The notes: generated by a model from the sequence alone, not told the origin. Shown: positions 9,164-20,213, numbered from the stretch's first letter. The stretch is 64,000 nt of DNA from Mycolicibacterium litorale (GCA_002007745.1 CP019882.1:4712001-4776000); one strand, 5' to 3'. Numbers and translations are program-made.

Positions 9164-9472
9164 TCAGAGTCCGGCGGTCACGGCGGAGATGCGCTGCGCG
9201 TGCAACTGCGCCGCCTCACGCAGTTGGTGCTCGTTGTTCCGGATCGTGTCGGCGATCCCGGCGAGCGCCTGCGACAGCCTGGTGGACTCGCCGTTCCAGT
9301 GCGCGACCACCGTTTTGAACCGTGCGGCGGCCAGCCCTCCCCACACCGACGGAGGCACCGCTTCCATTCGGGTGATGAAGCCGTGCAGCAGAATCCGAAT
9401 CTCCTCGTTGCGGGCGTCGGCGGCAGTGGCAACTGAGCGCATCAGGTCGAAGTCGGTGCTCAATGTGGTCAT
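9164..9472 (-). CDS. esxU: ESX-4 secreted WXG100-family protein EsxU
   Basis: 102 residues from ATG at 9472 (MTTLSTDFDLMRSVATAAD). The frame extends 12 codons further upstream, but this start gives the usual family length. The WXG motif is seen in PPSVWGGLAAARF between two predicted helices. It lies 15 bases before esxT and 48 bases after the Rv3446c-type gene, so one transcript is likely. It is the partner of EsxT in a secreted heterodimer by family knowledge. Confidence 0.9.
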   Translation of the reverse strand: MTTLSTDFDLMRSVATAADARNEEIRILLHGFITRMEAVPPSVWGGLAAARFKTVVAHWNGESTRLSQALAGIADTIRNNEHQLREAAQLHAQRISAVTAGL

Positions 9473-9520
9473 GTCATGCCCATCCGTTCGAATCATTGAT
9501 CGTGACAATGGTTTAGACGG

Positions 9521-10716
9521 TCATGATGGTGATGCGGTTCCCACTGCCTCGTGGGCGGAGCCGACAGCTTGTTCGCACGCGTCGAGGACGAAACTCTGGC
9601 GCCCTGGCGCACTTTGACAGCCGATGCTGATCCGTGTCGCACCGTCGAGGATCACCGACCACCGGATCTCCCGTCCGGGCCGAACCTCGCGATAGGTGAC
9701 CGCGGGCCGCCCGCCGCGCCGGTCCGCGGCGTTGAAATCGACGAAGACACCGGGCGGCTGCTCGTCGATCGCCTGACGCAGGATCCGTCCGGTCGCGTCC
9801 AGCCCCTCACCCGGGGCGTACGACTGCGTCAGCTGCAGAGCGGTCACCGAGTCTGCGGGCGAACGGATCTGCACCCTGCGCGAACCCGGACCCGCGGTGA
9901 TTCTGGTGACCTCCCAGCCGGACGGGATGCGCAGTGCCACCCGCCCTTCGGCCAGACCGACCGATCCGGCCGCCGGGATCCGGGCAGCACCGTCGCGCCG
10001 CGATTCGGCGTAGCCCACCGCGCCCATCGCGATCACCACCACGGCGGCGGCCGCGATGGGCGGCACCCAGGAACGCGGTGGTGGCGCCGTCGGTGCGACC
10101 GGCGTATCACTGCCCGCCGGCTCGAGTACATCGCCGATCTGCACCAACTGCGCCCGGAACCCACTGGCCCGCAGCCGGTCCCACACACCGCGGGCCAGCA
10201 CGTCGGCGGTGCCGACTGCGTCGATCAGGACCGCCTGATCCTGCGCACCGGACCGGCCGCCGATTGTTCGGGCTACCTCACCGGCATCGATCGGCCGCGA
10301 CAACACCACCGGCGACTGCGTTCCCCGGTGATGGCGACCACATCGTCGGTGATCTCCACAACCGTTGCCGCGCCGCGGGCCGTGATCACCGCCGACCTCG
10401 ATCTGGCGACCACCTCCGCGGCGACCGCTGCCGCCGCATCGACGACGCGGGCCACCCGGTGCCGCGGCCACCAGGTGGGGTGCACAACCGTCAGGGCCGG
10501 GCACGGCCGCGGGACCAGGGCGACCACGATTCCCCGCCACAGCTCGGCGACCGCCACCGGCCGCTCGTCGACCAAGACGGTGTTGTCATCAATGCCGGCC
10601 AGTGCGATCGCAACCATGTTCTCGCTCAACGGGTTACGCTGCATATCCGCCTGCATCCGGTGCGCCGGGTGGCATCGCACTCCCACCGGGCCTACCTCCA
10701 GGACGGTGACGGTCAC
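9521..10716 (-). CDS. Type VII secretion-associated protein, Rv3446c family (frameshifted)
   Basis: ESX-4-specific protein of about 398 residues once the frame is restored. The N-terminal cytoplasmic domain (TVTVLEVGPVGVR, ALAGIDDNTVLVDERPV, VVEITDDVVAITG) resembles an actin/Hsp70-like fold seen in this family. One membrane helix (PPIAAAAVVVIAMGAVGYAE) is followed by an outer domain (LRIPSGWEVTRITAGPGS, RWSVILDGATRISIGCQS). Start GTG at 10716 overlaps the eccC4 stop by four bases; GTG at 10725 is an alternative. The frame breaks near the run of four C at 10323-10326, joining AITG to GTQSPVVLSRPID. One extra base repairs it. The biochemical role is unknown. Confidence 0.82.
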
Positions 10717-13700
10717 GGTGTGCACCAACCCACCTGAACCCGCTGAGCCCCATGCTGTGTCACGAGCAGACCCCGCCCGGGCGGTTGCGCTGCGGCCCGG
10801 TGCTGGCCGATCAACGCTCCCTCCTCGGGGTTGCCGTGCATCAGCAGGCCCATACATCCGCTGTCGCGCAGGTGCGCCAGCACGGGTTCGAACATGGCAC
10901 GTCCCGTTCCCGCACAGCGTCGCGCCAACACCACGTGCAGGCCGATGTCGGCGGCATGCGGCAGGACGGCCAGCAGGGGGGTCAGCGCGTCGGCCGCCGC
11001 CGCGGTCACCAAGTCGTAGTCGTCGACGATGACGAACACCTCGGGTCCGGTCCACCATGATCCGGTTCGCAGTCGCTCGGTCTGCGCGGTCGGCAGCCGA
11101 CCCTGCAGCAGCACGATCAGTTCCGCCAGCTGCTCGCGAAGCCCGCCGTCGGAGAAGACGTAACCGTGCACGTGTTCGGCATCGGCGACATCCACCAGGC
11201 CACGCCGGTAGTCGACCACGAACAGCAGGACCGGACGGCCAGCCGCACCCCGCACGAGCTCACGACACAACGTGCGCAGCGCGGCGGTCTTGCCACATTC
11301 CCGGTCGCCGAGGATCAGCAGGTGTGCCTGCCGGGAGAAGTCCACCGCGGCCGGATTGAGATCCGCCTCGCCGAGCCCGAGCAGGACCTGATCCGCGCGG
11401 GGCGCCCCGGCCACCATCTCGTCGTGATCGACCAGGCCGGGCAGCAGACGAACCGCGGGCGCACACCAGGATCCGTCCCGGGCGACGCGGACGTCACCGA
11501 CGCGGGCGATCAGGAAGTGCTGGCCCTGACCGGTGATCCCACGGCCGGGTCTGCCGATCGGCACCAGCGCCGCCTGCTTGCGATCGATGTCGGAGTCCAG
11601 CGGATCGCCGAGCCGAAGCTCGATTCTGGTGCCGAGCTGATCTTTCAGGCCGGGCCGGATGTCCGCCCACCGGCTGGCGGTCAGGATCAGGTGGACACCG
11701 AAGGACAATCCCCGGCCGGCGAACCCGGCGATGGTCGCCTCGAGGTCGGCGAACTCGTCGCGCACCGTCGTCCAGCCATCGACGACCAGGAACACATCGC
11801 CGTACTGGTCGGTGCCGGCGTTGGCCTCCCGGGTGGCGATGATGGCACCGACATGACCGACGATCCGCCGGACCAACTCGGGCTCCCGTCGGGTCGCCAC
11901 CGAACCGACGTGCGGATACGCGGTGAGCGTGCTGAGGATGCCCCACCGAAATCCAACCCGTAGAACTGGATTCGTTTCGGTCCGTGCCCGACGGCGAGTG
12001 CGGTGACGAGGGTGCGGACGGTATCGGATTTGCCGCTGCGGGGCGCCCCCACCACGGCGATGTGGCCGCCCGCACCGGCCGCGTCCACCCACAGCGGGTG
12101 CCGACGCTGCTCGAACGGGAGGTCCAGGACACCGATGGCGGCGCACAGTTCGCCCGGTGCGCCGTCGGACAACTCGGCGAGCTCCGGAGCGCGGGTCAGT
12201 GGGGGCAGCCAGATCTGGTGAGCGCGTGCGCCCAGCCCCTGGAGCCGACCGATGACGACGTCGAGCACCGTGCGGGTGTCGTTGCCGGCCGCCCGCGGCG
12301 CGGCCGGCGTGGAGGTGAACAGTCCCACCTTGGGTTCGGTCGGCACCGGCCGGTCACCAGCCGCGGCGACACCGAGATAGGTGGCCTGAAAGCGGGTTAC
12401 CCGACCCTCGCTGTCGCGCAGCAGCGCGGCACCCGGCGTCGCGGGAAGATCCGCGGCGTCAGCGATACCGAGTACGGCGCGGGATTCGGCGGGGGTGACG
12501 GTCTTCAGGCAGATGCGATAAGACAGGTGTGATTCCAGGCCGCGCAGGCGTCCTTCGTCCAGTCGTTGGCTGGCCAGCAGCAGGTGCACCCCGAGCGACC
12601 GTCCGACCCGGGCGATCATGGTGAACAGATCGGCGAATTCCGGGTGCAGTTGCAGTAGTTCGGCGAACTCATCGACGACGACGAGCAGTGCCGGCAGCAC
12701 CGGCAGGCTGGTGTCGGATGCCCGCTGTCGGCGATAGGCGCTCAGGTGTACGGCGTTGCCGGCCTGCCGGAATAGCCGTTGGCGCCGGTGGATCTCACCG
12801 CCGAGGGCGTCGATCGCCCGGGCCACCAGCTGGGCTTCATCGGCCAGGTTGGTGATGACGGCGGCGACATGGTGCAGGCCCGTCAGACCCAGGAAGGTCG
12901 CCCCGCCCTTGAAGTCGATCAGGACGAGGTTGAGCTCGTCCGGGGAATGGCGTGCGGCCATACCCAGAACAGCGGTGCGAAGTAGTTCGGACTTGCCCGA
13001 CCCGGTGGCGCCGATGCACAACCCGTGCGGACCGTGGCCCCCTTCGGCCGGCTCTTTGATGTCGAGTGCGACGGGGACACCGTCTGGTGTCGCACCGAGG
13101 GTGACGCGCAGCCGGTCGCCGGCGGTGACGGGTTGCCACCCATGCGGACCGGGCGGATCCTCCAGGCTGCCGAGGCCGGCGTCCGCGCACCAGCGGTGCA
13201 CGTCGCCCGCCCCGGGCGGCGCCGCACGGTGGCGGGCCAGGCGGCGGGCGCAGATCCGTGCCTCGGCCGCCGGCATGCTGTCGGCGCGCGCGAATTCCTC
13301 GATCCGCTCGCCGGTTCGCACGGCGAGCCGGTCGCCGTCCACCTGCAGCCGCAGCCCGCCGGGCACGTCGCCCACCACGAGGAGGCTGGTTCCTGGACCG
13401 CCGAGGCCGCGGTGGTCGACACCGTCGACGACGATGACGATCCGGCGGCGGTCGGACTCACGCAGGCCCGCCATCGCGGACCCGGCTGCCGACGCATCGG
13501 TGTAGACCATCGCCGCACGAGCGGTGTCGTTGTTGTGCGGCAACCACTTCAGCCAGTCCCAGCATGTTCGTCGATCTGTCACCGCGACGATCGCCACGGC
13601 GTCGGGGCCATGCAGCGTCGCCAGCTGGCAGACCATCGCGCGGACCAACGCCCGGGCTGCCTGCGGCTCGCCGCCCACCGCGAGTACCTCGACCGCACCG

Positions 13701-14296
13701 AGGGCGACCGCGACCGGAAGGTCATCGACGGTGGCATGGTGGTGGACGAACTGCCGCAGCGCATCGGCGGTGACCGGATCGGAGTCCGCAGCGGGCCCGG
13801 TCGGTGGCAGCACCAGCCGGCGTGCCAGCCGCTGCCGGCTCAGCCCCACCCGCACGTGACAGAAGTCGGAGTCGGTGACGCCGCGTTCCCAGCGGCGTGG
13901 ACCGGCCGTCAGTGACCACAGCGCCAACGGGGGCGGATGCACCCACAGCATCGACTCGCGTTGGCGGTGTGCCGCCTTGGACAGCTGGTCGCCGAGGTGT
14001 CGCAGCTCGGCGAGATAGCGTCGGCGTTGTGCGTCGAGACGTGGGCCGGGGCGGGTGCCGAATTGCAGCGCCATACCGACCGCGGACACGGCCATCATGG
14101 CCGGCAGAATCAGCGCGGACGGCCCCCGGGACAGCATCCCGGTCCACCACATCAGCGCGGCGCCGCCGGCCGTCCCGCCCAGCGCGATCAGCGGCGCGAG
14201 GCTCGAGATGCCGGACCCGTCGACCCGCGGCGGCGCGGCGACCACCACCTCATCGGTCGGGAAGTCTGGCGGCGCCAGCCTGACGGGCTGATCCAT
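10713..14296 (-). CDS. eccC4: ESX-4 ATPase EccC4 (frameshifted)
   Basis: FtsK/SpoIIIE-type motor of ESX-4, about 1,195 residues after repair. ATG at 14296 (MDQPVRLAPPDFP) is chosen because the 17 upstream codons would intrude on the divergent promoter region. An N-terminal VVVAAPPR motif is followed by two membrane helices (SSLAPLIALGGTAGGAALMW; ALILPAMMAVSAVGMAL). Three ATPase domains then follow, with P-loops IGATGSGKSELL, VVGAPRSGKSDTV and LGDRECGKTAAL. The acidic Walker B residues are visible in the first (ALLVVVDEFAELL) and third (VFVIVDDYDL). The frame breaks after IQFYGLDFGG at the four C at 11941-11944, and ILSTLTAYPHVG continues in the next frame. It is divergent from eccD4 across 92 bases. 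Confidence 0.9.
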
Positions 14297-14388
14297 GGAC
14301 GGACGGTAGGCATGGCCGGTGCGGCTCGGCAATTCACCTGTGGACAAAGGAGTTCAGCGATGCTGCCGGCTGGCTAGCCTCCGCTGGC

Positions 14389-15684
14389 ATGGCCGTTGCT
14401 GACGAGTTGCGCCGGGTGTCGATCCGCGCCGGCGACCGCGATGTCGACATCACGTTGCCGGCGCACCTGCCGCTGCGGGACCTGCTGCCCGCCGTCGTCG
14501 ATCTCATCGGAGACCGCAGCGTCGACGGCCGTTGGCCGTGCCTGCGGCGAGTGTGGGGAGACGTGCTCGATCCTGTCATGTCGTTGGCGCACAGTGACGT
14601 TTACGACGGTGAGTCGCTGATCCTGGCGGCAGCCGAGTCCGAGGTGGCGCCGGTCCACGCCGATTCCTGTGCCGAGGTCGCCGCCGCGGTCCAGGATGCC
14701 GCCCGGCCGTGGGGCCGCAGCCCCACCCGGCTGGCCGGGTGGGGTGTGCTGTGGTGGGCGGCCTCGGCGTCGGCGGTGTTGCTGGCCCGTGCGGCGTTCG
14801 ATCGGCACACCCTCGGGCCCGTCGTCGCGGCGGCGACGGCGTCGGCGCTGGCGCTCAGCGGCGCGACACTGGCGCGGCGGCACGATCCGGCCAGTGTCGC
14901 AGCGGTGGGCCTCGGACTGCTGGCTACCGGGTTCGCCGGTGTGACCGGATTGCTGGCCGCGCCCGGGCATCCCGGGCTGCCCGGGGTGTTCTTGGCGACG
15001 TCCGCGTCCGCCACGACGGCCGTGTTGGCCTGGCGCCTGTTGGGCTGCGCCGCTTGGGTTTTCCTACCGCTGGCCGCAGCAGGGATGGCCGCTTCGGTGG
15101 TGTCGGTCGGTGCGGTTGCCGGCTGGTGGGCCTTCACCGCCGCGGGTCCCGCGCTGGTTCTCTGCGCGCTGGCGGTGCTGGTGGTGTCGCCGCGATTGGT
15201 GGCGCGCGGCGGCCCGCCGACAGCAGATCGGACCGACGGCGGTTGTGCCGACTGGGCGGTGCGGGCGCATCGGCGGCTGACGGTACTGGTGCTCGCGGCT
15301 GCAACCGCTGCCGGCGTCGGCGTGGTGTTCACCGCGGCGGGGACTTCGCGACCAGTGCCCGCGGCGGGACTGATCGCGCTGACCGGCATGCTGACGCTGC
15401 TGCGGGCGGGTGCCAATCGGGATGCGTATCGTGTTGTCGCACTGAGTGTTTCGACGGGCGTGTCGGCGTCGACGGTGGTCGTGATGGCGGCGGTGGCGGC
15501 CGCTCCGGCCGCACCGTGGTTGTGCGCGGTGCTGATGACGGTCGCGGCGTGGGCGATGCGGACGGCCACCCGGCAGCGAGCGCGATGGTCGCCGGCGGCG
15601 TTGCGGATCGCCGCTGCGCTCGATCTCGCCGGGATCGTCGCCCTCGTGCCCTTGGCCGGCCTGACCGCAGGCGTGCTGCTGTGA
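14389..15684 (+). CDS. eccD4: ESX-4 membrane channel component EccD4
   Basis: 431 residues. An N-terminal ubiquitin-like domain (RRVSIRAGDRDVDITLPAHL, LRDLLPAVVDLIG) of about 90 residues precedes a polytopic membrane domain. About eleven hydrophobic helices begin at WGVLWWAASASAVLLA and run to the C-terminus. This is the expected EccD architecture, in which EccD dimers form the membrane vestibule of the type VII complex. The stop overlaps the start of mycP4 (GTGA), indicating coupled translation. It is transcribed away from eccC4. Confidence 0.93.
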   Translation: MAVADELRRVSIRAGDRDVDITLPAHLPLRDLLPAVVDLIGDRSVDGRWPCLRRVWGDVLDPVMSLAHSDVYDGESLILAAAESEVAPVHADSCAEVAAAVQDAARPWGRSPTRLAGWGVLWWAASASAVLLARAAFDRHTLGPVVAAATASALALSGATLARRHDPASVAAVGLGLLATGFAGVTGLLAAPGHPGLPGVFLATSASATTAVLAWRLLGCAAWVFLPLAAAGMAASVVSVGAVAGWWAFTAAGPALVLCALAVLVVSPRLVARGGPPTADRTDGGCADWAVRAHRRLTVLVLAAATAAGVGVVFTAAGTSRPVPAAGLIALTGMLTLLRAGANRDAYRVVALSVSTGVSASTVVVMAAVAAAPAAPWLCAVLMTVAAWAMRTATRQRARWSPAALRIAAALDLAGIVALVPLAGLTAGVLL

Positions 15685-16994
15685 CGCATCGGAACAGACG
15701 CCTTGTCGCGGTGACGGCGGCGGTGCTGCTCACCGGCGTGCACTGCGCACCGCCGGCGTACGCGGTCAGCCCGCCGGCCATCGACAATTCTCTGCTCCCG
15801 CCCCCGGCTCCGCCGTCGCCGGCGCAACCGGCCGGGCAAACCGAACCGTGTACGGTCCCGTTGCACACCGTTGGCAGCAGCCGGTCCGCCGACGCCGCCG
15901 GGTTCGACATGCCGGCACTGTGGCGCCTCAGCCGCGGCGCCAACCAGCGGGTGGCGGTGATCGACACCGGGATCGCCGCGCATCGGCGGCTGCCCGGCGT
16001 CATCGCCGGCGGCGACTACGTGTTCAGTGGCGACGGCAGGCAGGACTGCGACGGACACGGGACGGTGGTGGCCGGCATCATCGCCGCGGCTCCGGACCCG
16101 GCTGACTCGTCCGGCTTCACCGGGATCGCACCGGAGAGCACACTCATCGCGATCCGCCAGTCCAGCAATAAATTCGGGCCGGTGTCGGATCCGGCGAGCC
16201 GCGGTGTCGGTGATGTGGCCACCCTGGCCATGGCTGTGCGTACCGCGGCGGACATGGGCGCCGCCGTCATCAACATCTCGTCGGTCGCCTGCGCCGAGAC
16301 GACCTTCGACGACCGGGCCCTGGGGGCCGCACTGTTCTACGCGGTCGACGTCAAGGACGCGGTGGTGGTGACCGCGGCCGGAAATGTCGGCGGGGCCGGT
16401 CAATGCCCACGCCAGAATTCCTCGACCCAGCCCACCGTGGTCGCCAGTCCGGCCTGGTATGACGACTACGTTCTCACCGTCGCCTCGGTGCGGGCCGACG
16501 GCGCACCGTCGTCGTTCAGTCTGCGCGGCCCCTGGGTGGACGTCGCCGCGCCCGGGGAGGACGTGGTGTCCCTCGACGTGGACGGTGAAGGTCTGGTCGA
16601 CACCGTGCCGACACCGTCGGGCGCGGCACCGATATCGGGAACCAGTTATGCCGCCCCTGTGGTGAGCGCACTGGCGGCACTGGTGCGCTCCCGGTTTCCC
16701 CGGCTGTCGGCCCGGCAGGTGATGGCCCGTATCGAGACCACCGCGCATCGCCCCGCGGGCGGGTGGGATCCGGCCGTCGGCAACGGTCCGGTCGACCCGC
16801 TGGCGGCGCTGAGCGATCAACAGCCTCCGGCCTCGCCGGTGCCACGGTCGGTGCAGGCGGCACCACCTCCTGCTCCCGGGCCGCGACACGGCTATCCGGT
16901 CGCGGCAGCGGGGACGGTGGTGTGCCTGATCGGTCTCGCGGTCGCCGCGTCGGCGCGGCTACGGCGCCGCAGCGGGGACGTCGCGGGCGACTAG
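15681..16994 (+). CDS. mycP4: ESX-4 mycosin protease MycP4
   Basis: 437 residues from GTG 15681, which overlaps the eccD4 stop by four bases. The reading frame stays open well upstream, but that part is a shadow of eccD4. It has a signal peptide (LVAVTAAVLLTGVHCAPPAYA) and a proline-rich linker. The subtilisin triad is complete: Asp in VAVIDTGIAAH, His in CDGHGTVVAGI, Ser in ISGTSYAAPVVS, with the oxyanion Asn in TAAGNVGG. A C-terminal membrane helix (GTVVCLIGLAVAASARL) ends in a basic tail. This is the periplasmic, membrane-anchored protease of ESX-4. Its last 36 bases overlap the convergent eccB4 3' end. Confidence 0.94.
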   Translation: MTHRNRRLVAVTAAVLLTGVHCAPPAYAVSPPAIDNSLLPPPAPPSPAQPAGQTEPCTVPLHTVGSSRSADAAGFDMPALWRLSRGANQRVAVIDTGIAAHRRLPGVIAGGDYVFSGDGRQDCDGHGTVVAGIIAAAPDPADSSGFTGIAPESTLIAIRQSSNKFGPVSDPASRGVGDVATLAMAVRTAADMGAAVINISSVACAETTFDDRALGAALFYAVDVKDAVVVTAAGNVGGAGQCPRQNSSTQPTVVASPAWYDDYVLTVASVRADGAPSSFSLRGPWVDVAAPGEDVVSLDVDGEGLVDTVPTPSGAAPISGTSYAAPVVSALAALVRSRFPRLSARQVMARIETTAHRPAGGWDPAVGNGPVDPLAALSDQQPPASPVPRSVQAAPPPAPGPRHGYPVAAAGTVVCLIGLAVAASARLRRRSGDVAGD

Positions 16995-18320
16995 CGCCGC
17001 GTCGCGGGCGAGCTCGGGACCGGCAGGCAGTGCGCCGATGATCGCCCACGGCACCGCAGCCGGCTGCGCGCCAAGGCCCAGCGCCGCGGCGGCTGCCGAG
17101 TCATGCACGGCAAAACGTACTCCCGCGTCGTTGACGAGGTAGCGGCCGGCACCGCCGCCGTCGGTGGTCAGCATGGTGGCGATGACATCGAGACTGCGGC
17201 CGGGTGGGACCCGCACGACATCGACGCCGGGCCCGGCACCGTCGGATCCGGCCAAGGTGACGCCGCGGGACGGGCCGGCGCCCGCAGCGATACCGCTACG
17301 TCCCGACGACCATGTCGCGCACAACACGTCGCCGGCATCGACGATGTGTGGTGGTTGCTCCGGATAGGCGGCCAGCGGCAGTGCATCGAGAAGCGGTCGG
17401 TCGGTGATGAATCCCGGTGCCACGGTGACGATCTGACCATCGGAGTGCGGATCGGCGAAGCGGATGAGATCAGCGGCGAGCGCGCCGACGCGCTGCACTC
17501 CACCGGCCAGCACGAGATAGAACTCGGAGCTGTCGGCCCTGGGGACGCGCAGCACCGTGCCGATCGGCACTGCGGCCACCCCGGACGGTTCCCCCACCCC
17601 GCCGATCCGGGGCGGCCCGATGCCCGGCACCTCCGGGATGGCGTTCAACATCGTCGAGGACACCTTGCGAACCGGCACGCCGCCGAGGTGCAGTGTCCGC
17701 GCTGTCACCGGATCGCTGGGGTCGACCGCCGCGCGCTTGCCGTCGTAGAGCAGATAGACCGATCCGTCGCCGTGGGCGGCGGCGACCAGCACGGCGTCGT
17801 GTGGGTCCAGATTCGCGGGCACCGCATCGTCTGCGACGGAGACGGTGGTCACTGCGGCGGTGTCGTCGCAGACCGCCCATCGAGCACCGGCAGGTTCGAT
17901 GACCTGTCCCAGTGACTGCGGAGCTCCAGGGATACCGAGAACCGGGCCACCGGACAGCTCGTCGAGTGCCGCCTCGTCGACCAGCCGCGGTACCTCCGGC
18001 GAGCCCAGCAGCAACCGGGCCGAAGCCAGGTTCGCCACCGGGCGCAGTTGCTGGTCCACCCGGGCGAAGAGCGCGCCGGACTGTTTGACCACCACCAGCG
18101 GGGCGTCACCGGCTCCGGCGCCGGGCCGCGCCGCCGGCAGGGCGGTAGTGAGGACAAGGGCGCCGACCGTGAGCGCACAGCCGGCCAGCAACGCGACCCG
18201 CTGCGCGCGCAACGGGTCGCCCTCCTGCGGCATGTGCCGGCCCACAACGGCATAGTCCATCCGGCGCAGCTGGAAACGGTGCGCGCTCGATCGGATGCGT
18301 CGCGGTGGACGGCCGGACAT
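16959..18320 (-). CDS. eccB4: ESX-4 component EccB4
   Basis: 453 residues. It has an N-terminal cytoplasmic segment (SSAHRFQLRRMDYAVVGRHM), a single membrane helix (VALLAGCALTVGALVLTTAL) and a large extracytoplasmic domain with the repeat-like beta structure of EccB (YLLYDGKRAAVDPSD, TFITDRPLL-type segments). This is the classic EccB layout. Most ESX loci have eccB beside eccC; here, as in the M. tuberculosis ESX-4 locus, it is convergent with mycP4. Upstream on the same strand, 56 bases away, is the prenyl synthase gene of the accessory cluster, so read-through is possible. Confidence 0.93.
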   Translation of the reverse strand: MSGRPPRRIRSSAHRFQLRRMDYAVVGRHMPQEGDPLRAQRVALLAGCALTVGALVLTTALPAARPGAGAGDAPLVVVKQSGALFARVDQQLRPVANLASARLLLGSPEVPRLVDEAALDELSGGPVLGIPGAPQSLGQVIEPAGARWAVCDDTAAVTTVSVADDAVPANLDPHDAVLVAAAHGDGSVYLLYDGKRAAVDPSDPVTARTLHLGGVPVRKVSSTMLNAIPEVPGIGPPRIGGVGEPSGVAAVPIGTVLRVPRADSSEFYLVLAGGVQRVGALAADLIRFADPHSDGQIVTVAPGFITDRPLLDALPLAAYPEQPPHIVDAGDVLCATWSSGRSGIAAGAGPSRGVTLAGSDGAGPGVDVVRVPPGRSLDVIATMLTTDGGGAGRYLVNDAGVRFAVHDSAAAAALGLGAQPAAVPWAIIGALPAGPELARDAALVARDVPAAAP

Positions 18321-18376
18321 GGGGCGAGCGTAGAAGATCCGCCCCGACGCCGAATTCGCTTGTCAACAGCGATCGG

Positions 18377-19428
18377 CTAATGCCACCGGGCCCAGACATA
18401 GGGCACCAACGACCGCAGAAAGTCCACGTCGGCACCCGGCCTGGCGTCGGCGAAAGCCTGCTCGAAGTACTCCTCGGCGACCAGCAGGATGCCTTCGGCG
18501 TACTCGCTGGTGAACGCGATGCTGCCGTAGTCGTCCATCAGGGCCCGGATCGTGCGCACCAACTCCTCGGAACGTTCGAGACGGCTGCGGCGCAGGTAAT
18601 CCCCGACCAGGTCGCGGTCGGCTCCGCGTGCCGTCGCCATCAGATGCACCAGGGTCAGGGTGCGCTTGCCCTCGTAGATGTCCCCGAGGATCTCTTTGCC
18701 GTAGGTGTGCTCGTCGCCGACGAGGTTGAGCAGGTCGTCGCGGATCTGGAAGGCAGCCCCGAAATGAAACCCGAACCTGACCATCGAGGCCAGATCCGCT
18801 GTGCCCCCGAACCCACGATGGCGCCCACCCGCAGCGGATAGATCGTCGTGTACCAGCATGTCTTGTGCATGATGAGGTCGAGGTAGTCGACGGGCCGGAG
18901 ATCTTCCACGCAGTCGAGTTGCCAGCCGATCTCGGTCGCTTGGCCTTCGAGGGTCCGCATCGCCATGATGTCGAACTCCTCCATCACCTCGTCGGCGATG
19001 TCGCGGTCGAGGCGACGGGTCGCGCGGCGCAGCACCTGGCTGGCCACGATCGCCAGGCCGTCACCGGCGTTGAGCGCCGCGGCAACTCCGTGCCGGGCTG
19101 CCAGTGTCGGCCGCCCGCGCCGCATCTCGCTTCCGTCGGCGATATCGTCGTGAACGAGAAAAGCGTTGTGCAGCAACTCTATTGCGACCGCGATACCGAT
19201 CAGATCCTCATCCGAAGCCCCGAATGCCCGGCCGGCGGACAGACACAACGCCGGGCGCAGCGCCTTGCCGGGCCGGGCCGGGTACTCCCGCATCGGACCG
19301 TAGAGCCACCGCACCGGCTCACCGTCAGGCATGGCGTCCAGCATCGAACGCCGCACCGTCTTGCCGACCTCGCGGAGCTTGGCCTCGACGGCCGACACCA
19401 ACTGCTCGCGGTCGAGGATGCCCGTCAC
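18377..19428 (-). CDS. Trans-isoprenyl diphosphate synthase (frameshifted)
   Basis: Polyprenyl synthetase of about 350 residues after repair. It condenses isopentenyl diphosphate with an allylic diphosphate. The first Asp-rich motif is LVHDDIADGSEMRRGRP (Asp94, 95, 98) and the second is FQIRDDLLNLVGD, with Asn at the last position of DDxxD, as in some family members. The GK and KALRPALCL substrate-binding elements are present. Chain length cannot be read from sequence. GTG at 19428 overlaps the preceding gene by four bases. The frame breaks after RVGAIVGSG at the five C at 18804-18808; one more base joins it to GTADLASMVRFGF. It is transcribed with the unknown protein upstream. Confidence 0.88.
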
Positions 19429-20129
19429 GACGGCGGGCGGACGGTCAGCGCCACCGGCAGCCACAACTGCGGCCTGCCTTCGACCAGCACCGTGCCGCGA
19501 TAGACCCCCGGCCTGGTCTTCTTACCCAGTTTGACCGTGAAGCCGACACCGCGGCTGGACCGGGCCGGCACCGGAACAGCCTTCGGATGCAACCGGATCG
19601 CCGTGCTTTCGATGATCGACCCGTCGTCGGCCATCAACGGGCTGCACCGCAGGCGGATCCGGCCCAGATCGTGCTCAGCGGCGTTGTGCAACCACACCTC
19701 CGCCGTTGCTGTGCCGCCCGCATCGGCTTCTGACTCCAGGCGGCCCGCGGCAGCGGAGCCGGCCACGTCGAGCGACGGCGAGATGGCCCCATGCTGGGCG
19801 GGGGTTTGCGACGCACCTCCCATGAGGAACTGCCCGACCATCGCCCACCAGGATCTGATCAGCGGTTCTACGTCGGTGGCACCCAAGAGATCCGCGCGTT
19901 GCTCCGTGGATAACGGTGCGGTGCGTCGCACCGTCCTGGCGGTGCCGTCGGGTCGGGTTGCCACCATCCGTACGAAGCGGTCGACGAGTTCGCTGGCGGC
20001 TTGAAAGCCTTCGGCCTGAACGGCGGTGAGCGCCCGCACGTTGGCGGCCGGATCGAAGATCGAAGCCCACGGCACATCGTGAATGTCGGCATGACCGTCA
20101 CCGTGAATGCCGCCGTCGTAGCCGCCCAC
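19425..20129 (-). CDS. Protein of unknown function with C-terminal beta-sandwich
   Basis: 234 residues if started at GTG 20129; the frame is open to 20177, but that part is low-complexity. I do not recognise the family. The N-terminal half looks helical and may pack against a partner (ALTAVQAEGFQAASELVDRF, VEPLIRSWWAMVGQFLMGG). The C-terminal half is an Ig-like beta-sandwich in character (TATAEVWLHNAAEHD, GVGFTVKLGKKTRPGVYRGT). The ending G-V-Y-R-G-T-V resembles the ending of the 171-residue protein encoded at 21608. It overlaps the start of the prenyl synthase gene by four bases, so the two proteins are made together. No signal peptide or catalytic motif is seen. Confidence 0.6.
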   Translation of the reverse strand: MGGYDGGIHGDGHADIHDVPWASIFDPAANVRALTAVQAEGFQAASELVDRFVRMVATRPDGTARTVRRTAPLSTEQRADLLGATDVEPLIRSWWAMVGQFLMGGASQTPAQHGAISPSLDVAGSAAAGRLESEADAGGTATAEVWLHNAAEHDLGRIRLRCSPLMADDGSIIESTAIRLHPKAVPVPARSSRGVGFTVKLGKKTRPGVYRGTVLVEGRPQLWLPVALTVRPPS

Positions 20130-20213
20130 CCGACCGCCCCCCGTCAAGAAAATCCTCGCGCAGTGAGTCCCAGTCACGTTATGCTAGCTGCGCAAACGGG
20201 TTGGGGGCGGCCA
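20130..20213. promoter_or_regulatory. Divergent promoter region of the isoprenoid-like cluster
   Basis: 84 bases between two divergent transcription units. A TATGCT element at 20180-20185 lies 28 bases before the ATG at 20214 and could be a -10 box for the plus-strand operon. No convincing -35 box is visible. The short shared region suggests both arms are controlled together. Confidence 0.35.

Noticed and set aside
10716..10725. GTG 10725 as the start of the Rv3446c-type gene
   Set aside because: It is possible, but GTG 10716 gives the four-base stop/start overlap seen repeatedly in this window. Kept as the alternative.
14601..16889. 762-codon open frame opposite eccD4 and mycP4
   Set aside because: It spans two real genes with intact catalytic motifs and reads as a codon-bias shadow.
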